NCBI GenBank assembly: GCA_043777675.1 | Contig: JAYWHR010000039.1 | Span: forward strand, 61,895-125,894 | Direction: 5' to 3' | DNA length: 64,000 nucleotides | DNA from: JANMDU01 sp043777675 | GTDB taxonomy: Bacteria; Pseudomonadota; Gammaproteobacteria; Burkholderiales; Burkholderiaceae_C | Part shown: piece after piece, positions 58,025 to 64,000 of the stretch | Position numbering within the stretch: position 1 is the stretch's first letter | Layout of the letters: each line of letters opens with the position of its first letter | Notes under the pieces: model-generated | Database searches by the model: none | What the model was told of the DNA's origin: nothing | Seen by the model: only the letters and a program-made list of their open reading frames with translations | Translations under genes and position numbers: made by a program

Positions 58025-59068
58025 ATGCAATCCATTGTTTGCCACGGTGCAAAAGATGTGCGGCTTGAGCAGCAAGAGTTGCCGCCGTTGGGCGACAGCC
58101 AACTGCGCGTGCGCGTGGCGTATGGTGGCATTTGCGGCTCGGATCTGCATTACTACCAACACGGCGGCTTTGGTACGGTGCGCATCAAGCAGCCGATGGC
58201 GTTGGGACATGAAGTCTCAGGCTCGGTAGCGGCTGTTGGAGCAGGTGTCACGGGCTTTGCTGTCGGCCAGCGCATCGCGATTTCGCCATCGCGCCCCTGC
58301 GGTCAATGCAAATTCTGCCAAGCGGCGAAGCATAACCATTGCCTGAATATGCGCTTCTACGGCAGTGCCATGCCCTTCCCTCATATCCAAGGCGCATTCA
58401 GCGATGAATTGATCATTGATGCGAGCCAAGCTTATGCGGTGTCGAGTCATTTAAGTTTGTCAGAAGCCGCTCTCGCTGAGCCTTTGTCCGTCGGCCTGCA
58501 TGCCATTGAGCGCGCCGGTGGCGTGTTGGGCAAAAAAGTCTTGGTCACGGGCTGCGGGCCGATTGGCTCGCTGCTGATTGGCGCATTGCGCCGCGCTGGC
58601 GCAGCCACGATTGTGGCCGCCGACATTGCTGATTTGCCGCTGCACTGCGCAAAGCAAATGGGCGCAGATCAAGCGATCAATCTCAAAACGGGCTCGGCTG
58701 AGCTGGATGAATACAAAACTGACAAAGGCCAGTTCGATGTGGTGTTTGAAGCCTCTGGCAGCGAAGCGGCGCTGCTCGCGGCGCTTGATGTGATCATGCC
58801 GCGCGGCATTCTGATAACAGTTGGTCTAGGCGGCAGCATCACTTTGCCGATGAACCAAATCGTCGCCAAGGAAATTGATCTACGCGGTACATTTCGTTTC
58901 CACGCAGAATTTGCCACGGCTGTCCGATTCTTGAACGAAGGCTTGATTAAAGGTAAACCGGTGATCACGCGCATTGTGCCCATGGCGGATGCGCTGCAAG
59001 CCTTTGAATTAGCCAGCGACAAGAGCCAATCGCTCAAAGTGCAGATCGCGTTTCAAGATGCTGAATGA
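58025..59068 (+). CDS. idnD: L-idonate 5-dehydrogenase
   Basis: 347-aa zinc medium-chain dehydrogenase. Catalytic zinc ligands: Cys in YGGICGSDLHYYQHGGFG and His-Glu in MALGHEVSG; structural zinc in CGQCKFCQAAKHNHC; NAD site VLVTGCGPIGSLLIGALRRA. The GFGTVRIKQPMALGHE block is IdnD-like rather than sorbitol dehydrogenase-like. GAAGGAG lies 6 bases before the ATG. It opens the idonate route. Confidence 0.92.
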   Translation: MQSIVCHGAKDVRLEQQELPPLGDSQLRVRVAYGGICGSDLHYYQHGGFGTVRIKQPMALGHEVSGSVAAVGAGVTGFAVGQRIAISPSRPCGQCKFCQAAKHNHCLNMRFYGSAMPFPHIQGAFSDELIIDASQAYAVSSHLSLSEAALAEPLSVGLHAIERAGGVLGKKVLVTGCGPIGSLLIGALRRAGAATIVAADIADLPLHCAKQMGADQAINLKTGSAELDEYKTDKGQFDVVFEASGSEAALLAALDVIMPRGILITVGLGGSITLPMNQIVAKEIDLRGTFRFHAEFATAVRFLNEGLIKGKPVITRIVPMADALQAFELASDKSQSLKVQIAFQDAE

Positions 59069-59111
59069 GTCTAAAAATCCATCCTTTTATTGTTTCTGAA
59101 TAGTGCCGTTT

Positions 59112-59861
59112 ATGAAAAAAATTGCATTAGTCACTGGCGCAAGCTCAGGCATTGGCATGGCTTGCGCTCAAGCGCTGCTCAAAGCGGATTGGCATGTCAT
59201 CATGGTGGGGCGGCGCGCTGATGCGTTGCAAACAGCGATTGAAGGTGCTGGCGCGAAAGCTGTGAATGCAGTTGCCATGCCTGCAGATTTATCGAGCGAA
59301 GATGCAGTGCAAGCTTTGTTTCAAGGGGTAGAGCAGCGCTTTGGCCGGCTTGATTTGCTGTTCAACAACGCTGGCATGTCGTTGCCCACCACCTTGCCCG
59401 GCGATCTCAAGGGAGAAGATTTTCGCCGCATGGTGGATATCAATTTGAATGGTGCTTTTTATTGTCTATCGCAAGCCTTCAAGCTGATGCAAAAGCAATC
59501 CCCCCAAGGCGGCCGCATTGTTAATAACGGCTCCATATCCGCCCATGTGCCTCGCCCTGGCGCGATTGCATACGCCGCCACCAAGCATGCCGTCAGCGGC
59601 CTCACGCGCGCCGCAGCGCTCGATGGTCGCGCATTCAACATCGCCGTCGGACAAATTGATATTGGCAACGTCACGTCTGATATGACCACACAAATGGGTA
59701 AAGGCGTGGCTCAGAGCGATGGCAGTATCAAGCCAGAGGCTTGCATGGATATGTCTGCAGTGGTGCAAACTTTTATGACGATGGCCGAGTTGCCTTTGTC
59801 TGCCAATATTTTGTTCACTACGGTAATGGCGACACAAATGCCTTTTGTGGGGCGTGGATAG
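59112..59861 (+). CDS. Short-chain dehydrogenase, last gene of the sugar-acid operon
   Basis: 249 aa. VTGASSGIGMACAQALLKAD, LFNNAGMSLP, catalytic residues in NNGSISAHVPRPGAIAYAAT (Ser, Tyr) and Lys in ATKHAVSG. Probably oxidises or reduces another sugar or sugar acid; no closer assignment possible. ATG at 59112 preferred to a GTG at 59103. No terminator is obvious after it; a dispersed repeat follows at 59948. Confidence 0.88.
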   Translation: MKKIALVTGASSGIGMACAQALLKADWHVIMVGRRADALQTAIEGAGAKAVNAVAMPADLSSEDAVQALFQGVEQRFGRLDLLFNNAGMSLPTTLPGDLKGEDFRRMVDINLNGAFYCLSQAFKLMQKQSPQGGRIVNNGSISAHVPRPGAIAYAATKHAVSGLTRAAALDGRAFNIAVGQIDIGNVTSDMTTQMGKGVAQSDGSIKPEACMDMSAVVQTFMTMAELPLSANILFTTVMATQMPFVGRG

Positions 59862-59947
59862 ATTTGCCGCTTGCGTGTGGGTTGGTGTGGGTTGGTCTGC
59901 ACTGAGCGGCTGTGTGTCTATCCCGTCGCACATCTGTTTAAGCTCAC

Positions 59948-60005
59948 TACAAACTCAATAGCGCTACGCGCATATTATGTGCCGCCGAATAAGCTAAAAA
60001 GTCTT
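59948..60005 (+). repeat. Dispersed GCCGGC-core repeat (degenerate) after the sugar-acid operon
   Basis: CTACAAACTCAATAGCGCTA, CGCGCATATTATGTGCCGCC, GAATAAGC. The core is GCCGCC in place of GCCGGC. Confidence 0.7.
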
Positions 60006-60010
60006 AAAAA

Positions 60011-60964
60011 TCAGCGCACACCCGCTTGCGCCATCAGCAAGCCTTCATCCATCAGCGCCTGCACAATCGCTGCTTGCCGCAAATCACTGCGGCGCTTGGG
60101 CTCTTCTCGGCGGATAGCCTTCTCAGCCATCCAGCGCTTCAATGCCACAAACGTCTCTGGAGCCACCGTGCGCATCAACACCATGCGCCCTGTGGCTGAA
60201 ATCACCATATGCTCAAAGTGTGGCGCGCTCGTGAGCACAGATGTACGCACCGCTTGCACAGGCATCAAATCATCGCCGTGCTCAGAAAAGCGAAACGGAT
60301 GCGGATCACCCCCCACCGGCTGTCGACGCAAAAAATCCACTTCAAAGCCCTTGTCGTTAATCGCAGTTTCGTTTTGCATCTCCTTGCGCACAAAGCTCTT
60401 ATCCGCCTGCTGTAAAACCCGCAGCATCGATGAATCCAGCCGCGCCATATCCGATACAAATTGCACCCGCCTGCGCGCATCCCAGAGCGAATCCACATCC
60501 TGCGTGGCCAGCGCTCCCTGCACAATCCGCACGCCTGCCGCCGCCTCATAGGCATACAGCGCATGCGTGCCCACCACCGTGAAATGCTCACCCAGCCCCG
60601 CAGATTCAATCGCCTGCAACACGCTCACCACCGTATTCGGCACACGCCCCGCCCGCAAAGCCTTATTCAGCCGCTGCGCATCAAGGAGCTGCTCCCGTAG
60701 AGAAGCCAACCGCGCCTCCAGCTCGGCCTTGCGCGAAGTGAATTCCGCATAAATCCTTTCAGCCTCCGGCGAACGCGCCCCCAAGCGCTTCTGCCGATTA
60801 TTCGGCGCCGTCTTCACCAAATACTCATAGTCCCCCTGCCGCTTCCAATACATGCCTCCCGCATACGGGCGCGCAGCAGCCTGTACCCGCATGAACTCAT
60901 CAAAAATAGTTGACGAATCAATTACCTGCCGGGCAGTGTTGTCGGAGAGGGAGATGTAGTTCAT
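60011..60964 (-). CDS. GSU2403-like nucleotidyltransferase-fold protein
   Basis: 317 aa. N-terminal helical part with a coiled coil (~85-115: AEFTSRKAELEARLASLREQ). The central block is FTVVGTHALYAYEAAAGVRI, VQGALATQDVDSLWDARRRV, in which ATQDVDSLWD carries the paired acidic residues of a minimal nucleotidyltransferase; the GSU2403 family is the closest I recall. A C-terminal part, KGFEVDFLRRQP followed by ALKRWMAEKAIRREEPKRRS, resembles AbiEii-type proteins. Function unknown, possibly a toxin or nucleotide-modifying protein; no antitoxin partner is visible. Confidence 0.8.
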   Translation of the reverse strand: MNYISLSDNTARQVIDSSTIFDEFMRVQAAARPYAGGMYWKRQGDYEYLVKTAPNNRQKRLGARSPEAERIYAEFTSRKAELEARLASLREQLLDAQRLNKALRAGRVPNTVVSVLQAIESAGLGEHFTVVGTHALYAYEAAAGVRIVQGALATQDVDSLWDARRRVQFVSDMARLDSSMLRVLQQADKSFVRKEMQNETAINDKGFEVDFLRRQPVGGDPHPFRFSEHGDDLMPVQAVRTSVLTSAPHFEHMVISATGRMVLMRTVAPETFVALKRWMAEKAIRREEPKRRSDLRQAAIVQALMDEGLLMAQAGVR

Positions 60965-61030
60965 AGCCGTTAATTTATTGAAATATCATTTCATACGGCC
61001 AATTATTTAAAATCAATGGCTTATACGGTC

Positions 61031-61247
61031 AGATTTGATCTGCGCTGAGCGCCTGTTTGGCTGACCCCATTGAGCAGCAAGCTCGAAGCACGGAGCTTTC
61101 GAAGGTAAGGCGTACTCGCCTTAGCAAAAACGTGTTTGAGCGAAGCGAGTTGTTTTTGCGGCCTTTGCAAGCGAGTACTGCAGATGCTTACCCGAAGGGC
61201 TTGCTGCGACGGGTCAGCCGGGCAGCCGCTCAGCGCAGATCAAATCT
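61031..61247. repeat. 217-bp hairpin element (long imperfect palindrome)
   Basis: The arms match along almost the whole length. Outer ends AGATTTGATCTGCGCTGAGC and GCTCAGCGCAGATCAAATCT are perfect complements. Inner blocks GCTGACCC/GGGTCAGC, CAGCAAG/CTTGCTG, GGTAAG/CTTACC, GTACTCGC/GCGAGTAC and GCAAAAAC/GTTTTTGC pair in order around a centre near 61139. A dispersed repeat (61251-61320) begins right after it. The remaining part of 60965-61324 contains no gene. Could be a mobile element end-to-end or a structured RNA. Confidence 0.9.
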
Positions 61248-61250
61248 AAA

Positions 61251-61320
61251 TCGCTACGAATTTCATAGCACTCCGCGCAACAAATACGCCAGCTACCTGC
61301 CGAAAATGCTTCAAAAATCT
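61251..61320 (+). repeat. Dispersed GCCGGC-core repeat beside the 217-bp hairpin
   Basis: TCGCTACGAATTTCATAGCA, CTCCGCGCAACAAATACGCC, AGCTACCTGCCG. Same TTTCATAGC subtype as the copies beside the IR-B repeats. Confidence 0.8.
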
Positions 61321-61324
61321 AAGC

Positions 61325-61645
61325 CTATCGAGTATGCGAAGCGCGATGGCGGTATGTGCCTTCTACGCGAAGCGACTCGTGTTTGGTCGCCCGTGAAGCC
61401 ATACGTTTGCGCCACATTTTGAAGGAGCTTGCCTTCATCTCTGAGCGCATGAGGCGAATGACGGCGGATTCATTGAGGCCGAATTGATGCTCTATGGCTT
61501 CAAAGGATGTGCGGTCTTCCCATGCCATCTCAATGATGCGGGAAATGTCGGCTTGCGCAAGAGATTCAGCTAAGCCCGTGCCTCTGAGTTTGTCAGAAGG
61601 CGAGAGCTTGGTTTGAGATGCGAGCAGGGATTCAAGCAGCGTCAT
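61325..61645 (-). CDS. TIGR03643-family protein
   Basis: 106 aa. ISRIIEMAWEDRTSFEAIEH, QFGLNESAVIRLMRSEMKAS and SFKMWRKRMASRATKHESLR form the TIGR03643 (DUF2805) signature, a likely helix-turn-helix. The basic C-terminus suggests nucleic-acid binding. The ~30 N-terminal residues are variable. Function unknown. Confidence 0.88.
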   Translation of the reverse strand: MTLLESLLASQTKLSPSDKLRGTGLAESLAQADISRIIEMAWEDRTSFEAIEHQFGLNESAVIRLMRSEMKASSFKMWRKRMASRATKHESLRVEGTYRHRASHTR

Positions 61646-61688
61646 GTGGTTGAACCCCTGTTCGCTGAGACAAAACGACGCTTACGAC

Positions 61689-62006
61689 CTAGGCTTTTTT
61701 GGCCCAAGCACTGCACCACGCTTTGTTGGCGACGACTTTGCCTGCAAATAAAGCGCATTTGCCTTGCGGTGCTTTGGCATCACCGACCCAGAGTGCACAA
61801 TTGGAGCAGGTTTGCTCTTTGGCATATTTAGGGTATTTTTTGGTGTCGGTTTTTGTGCCGTCTGTCTTGTAGCCAAGCGCGATTGCGTTGGCGTCGGTGT
61901 CTTTAACAAGCTCAGGCGTTTGCGCGAAAGCTGATTGAACTGCGAGCAAGCTGCCTGCGGCGGCAGTTGCTGAATGGATGATGAAGGTACGACGTTGGCT
62001 ACTCAT
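61689..62006 (-). CDS. High-potential iron-sulfur protein (HiPIP)
   Basis: 105 aa. The N-terminus (SSQRRTFIIHSATAAAGSLL, AVQSAFAQ) is a Tat signal with twin Arg, consistent with export of a folded cofactor protein. The mature part has four cysteines, in QTCSNCALW, GKCALF and KAWCSAW, spaced as in HiPIPs that hold a 4Fe-4S cluster. Soluble periplasmic electron carrier. ATG at 62006 is chosen over an upstream one at 62033. Confidence 0.93.
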   Translation of the reverse strand: MSSQRRTFIIHSATAAAGSLLAVQSAFAQTPELVKDTDANAIALGYKTDGTKTDTKKYPKYAKEQTCSNCALWVGDAKAPQGKCALFAGKVVANKAWCSAWAKKA

Positions 62007-62118
62007 GATGGCTACTCGTTGAAGTTTTTGCAAAATTGCGTATCAATTATACCAATCAGTCGCATTAAGAACGCACCAGTAGAGAGTCTTATCCTACAAG
62101 TCGCTCAAGTATTCGACA

Positions 62119-62185
62119 CTATGAATTCAATAGCACTCCGCGCAAATTCTGTGCCGGCGATATGCCTTTTTTGCTCCAAAAATCA
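62119..62185 (+). repeat. Dispersed GCCGGC-core repeat encoding the YihY C-terminus
   Basis: ACTATGAATTCAATAGCACT, CCGCGCAAATTCTGTGCCGG, CGATATGCCTTTTTTGC. Best match to consensus. Translated antisense, in a different frame from the UvrD-type copies, as KKGISPAQNLRGVLLNS-stop. Confidence 0.9.
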
Positions 62186-63348
62186 ATATTCTCTGCGGGT
62201 AAAAGCAGCTTATATGCCAGCGGCATAAGCGCTGTCGCATCTGAATTGACGAGCAGCACCATGCGCTGCGTGGCATCGCCATCGCTGTCTAAATTGCCGA
62301 TCCAATCGAGCTCGCGCAGCGCTTGTAGGGGGCGCACAAGCTGCAAGTCATCCACGCGCAAGCGCGCAGCGAGCTGCAATTGCGTCAGGCCTTTCGCGTT
62401 GGTTTGGCGCGCAGCATCCAACGCTTGTATGGCTTCAAATGCGAGTTGGAAATTCCAGCCCGGCGTGCCGCCGCGCCTTGCTACACCTGAGAGCAAGCTT
62501 GGCAAATAAGCGGCGATCACCGCGCCAAACAGGGCGATCACCCAGGCGATGTAAATCCAGAGCAGCAAAATTGGCACGGTAGCAAACGCACCATACACAG
62601 CGGAATAGGTAGGCACGCTGCGCAAATACCATGTGAGCAAGGCTTTGGCCACTTCAAAGGCAGTGGCGGCAAAGATGCCTCCCGTCCAAGCATGCGACCA
62701 CTTCACGCGCGTGTTCGGCACGTAGTGATACAGCGCAGCCATGCCGCAAGCAAGCACGGCAAACTCCAGCATATCCAGCAAAAATCGCAAGCCCCCCGGC
62801 AGTACGCCCACCAGCGTGCGCGAGGTCGCAAGCGCATAAGAGGTGAGCGTCAAACTACCCGCGAGCAAGAGCGGCCCGAGGGTCAGAGCTGCCCAGTAGA
62901 TGAGTAATCGCTGGGCAAACGGGCGCAGCTGCCGCACCCGCCAAATGTTGTTTAACGTGCGATCCATCGTAAAAATCAGTGCCAGCGCCGTAACGACAAA
63001 TGCAATAAAACCAACTGCACCCAAGCGAGGTGCTTTCGAAGCAAACTGCGTGAGATAACCCAATACGCTACGTGCAATATTGTCTGGCACCAAGCTTTGC
63101 ACGAGCCAAGTTTGCAGCGTGTTTTGCATGGTGGAGAAGACGGGGAAAGCGGTAAACACAGCGAGGATCAACGTGAACAAAGGCACCAACGCGGTGACCG
63201 TCGTAAACGTCAGACTCGACGCTGTGAGCCCTAAGCGATCTTCGCGAAAACGCTCACGCAACACAGCGCCAGTGTTGCGCCATGGAAAGATGCGTAGCGT
63301 CTCTAGGAGATCAGGGATTTCAGCGCGAATACGATCAATCAAGCTCAT
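62119..63348 (-). CDS. YihY/UPF0761-family inner-membrane protein
   Basis: 409 aa. RLGLTASSLTFTTVTALVPL marks the YihY core; six membrane helices span ~40-290. A C-terminal winged-helix-like cytoplasmic part (~310-395: GLTQLQLAARLRVDDLQLVR) is common in this family. Formerly called RNase BN by mistake. Function unknown. The last ~17 residues come from a dispersed repeat. Start at 63348 preferred to 63360. Confidence 0.9.
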   Translation of the reverse strand: MSLIDRIRAEIPDLLETLRIFPWRNTGAVLRERFREDRLGLTASSLTFTTVTALVPLFTLILAVFTAFPVFSTMQNTLQTWLVQSLVPDNIARSVLGYLTQFASKAPRLGAVGFIAFVVTALALIFTMDRTLNNIWRVRQLRPFAQRLLIYWAALTLGPLLLAGSLTLTSYALATSRTLVGVLPGGLRFLLDMLEFAVLACGMAALYHYVPNTRVKWSHAWTGGIFAATAFEVAKALLTWYLRSVPTYSAVYGAFATVPILLLWIYIAWVIALFGAVIAAYLPSLLSGVARRGGTPGWNFQLAFEAIQALDAARQTNAKGLTQLQLAARLRVDDLQLVRPLQALRELDWIGNLDSDGDATQRMVLLVNSDATALMPLAYKLLLPAENIDFWSKKGISPAQNLRGVLLNS

Positions 63349-63398
63349 GAGCGCTATCATGCCATGCTGATTTGATTTACTTTTTGTGACGCCACCTT

Positions 63399-63806
63399 AT
63401 GACCGATGCATTGCCCACAGCGCCCACCGCCGCACACGATCCAGCGACCGAGCAACTGACTTCTCGCCTTCGCCTGATTCAATGGCTGGCCGTGGGCAGC
63501 TTGCTGGGCCTGATTGTGCTCGGGCTGGTTTGGGAGCTGTGGCTTGCCCCGATCCGCCCGGGCGGTAGTTGGCTGGCACTCAAAGTGTTGCCGCTGTGCA
63601 TGCCGCTGGCCGGTTTTTTGAAAAATCGCATGTACACCTACCGCTGGGTCAGTCTGATGGTGTGGCTGTATTTTGCAGAAGGCATCACGCGAGCTTGGTC
63701 TGATCGCCCACCGAGCAACTACTTGGCGCTGATTGAGGTCGTGCTCTGTGTGATTTTGTTTGTGGCTTGCGCGATGCATGTGCGGCTGCGGGTGGGTGGG
63801 CGCTAG
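63399..63806 (+). CDS. DUF2069 membrane protein
   Basis: 135 aa, four hydrophobic segments. WLALKVLPLCMPLAGFLKNR, MYTYRWVSLMVWLYFAEGIT and RPPSNYLALIEVVLCVILFV are DUF2069-typical. Divergent from YihY with 50 bp between starts. Role unknown. Confidence 0.9.
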   Translation: MTDALPTAPTAAHDPATEQLTSRLRLIQWLAVGSLLGLIVLGLVWELWLAPIRPGGSWLALKVLPLCMPLAGFLKNRMYTYRWVSLMVWLYFAEGITRAWSDRPPSNYLALIEVVLCVILFVACAMHVRLRVGGR

Positions 63807-63849
63807 CAGCATCCGTAAGGTCTTAAGCGTAGCTTGAAAGTATCGTCTT

Positions 63850-63912
63850 TTTTAAAGCAAAATGAGCATATCGCCGGCGTATTACTTGCGCGGCGTGCTA
63901 TAGAATGGTGAG
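63850..63912 (-). repeat. Dispersed GCCGGC-core repeat after the DUF2069 gene
   Basis: Plus strand: TTTTAAAGCAAAATGAGCAT, ATCGCCGGCGTATTACTTGC, GCGGCGTGCTATAGAATGG. From here to the window edge (64000) no gene could be recognised. Confidence 0.78.
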
Positions 63913-64000
63913 TTCAAGTACGAACTGCGTGAGAGCCAAGTTCATAGTGTAAGTTTAATCATCGGTAGGTCAAAGAAGACCTCGTGAGGCGTTCTCCAGC

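Noticed and set aside
61057..61422. 121-codon frame across the 217-bp palindrome
   Set aside because: It runs through a palindrome and a dispersed repeat and has no ribosome binding site or family resemblance.

Overview
The window is a piece of chromosome from a betaproteobacterium, most probably of order Burkholderiales and close to Comamonadaceae (inference). The grounds are the gene order alaC-hom / thrC-mobB-moeA-moaD-moaE / clpB, an alanine-lysine-rich histone H1-like SWIB protein, DUF3429, DUF2069, TIGR03643 and HiPIP genes, PrpE, and a dispersed GCCGGC-cored palindromic repeat of the kind scattered through Comamonadaceae genomes. No tRNA, rRNA, CRISPR array, transposase or integrase gene was found.

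Layout. 1-6.3 kb (minus strand): a truncated secreted surface protein gene, uvrD, and the cell-envelope genes tolB-pal-cpoB. 6.5-11 kb: an MsbA-like exporter and clpB behind a heat-shock-type promoter. 11-15.8 kb: a small hypothetical gene, then the molybdopterin operon mobB-moeA-moaD-moaE read from behind thrC. 15.8-22.5 kb: an accessory block between thrC and hom, which are normally neighbours. It holds an orphan AbrB-like gene, a FadH-like reductase, a GyrI-like protein, an unusual desaturase, a DUF433/DUF5615 toxin-antitoxin pair, a frameshifted PIN toxin module, three copies of an inverted-repeat element and a second diverged copy of the 3' end of hom. 22.5-28.3 kb: hom, alaC, an Mth938-like gene, a RelE/ParE-type pair, rraA, an Lrp regulator and an EamA transporter. 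28.5-31.4 kb: the histone-like SWIB gene, then a LysR-monooxygenase-membrane protein island bracketed by a second diverged copy of the SWIB gene end and its terminator. 31.5-48.6 kb: mostly housekeeping and metabolic genes (dnaG, mltD, gloB, ybaK, a penicillin-acylase-type lipoprotein, metY, rmlD-like, hslR, prpE, a photolyase relative). 48.6-59.9 kb: a LacI-family regulator divergent from an 11-gene sugar-acid operon that encodes the complete route L-idonate to 5-ketogluconate to gluconate to 6-phosphogluconate, with its own ABC importer. 60-64 kb: a nucleotidyltransferase-fold protein, a 217-bp hairpin element, TIGR03643, HiPIP, YihY and DUF2069 genes.

The most unusual feature is the repeat biology. 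About 16 copies of one palindromic element lie in the window, and at least eight lie inside or at the ends of protein-coding genes. There they are translated, repeatedly in the same frame (AGIESAQSA-type peptides), and in one case form most of a signal peptide. Larger inverted-repeat elements sit directly against this repeat at three places. In two places an accessory gene block lies between two diverged copies of a host gene's 3' end, which points to a shared way of gaining genes. All functional statements rest on reading motifs by eye; no database search was run.
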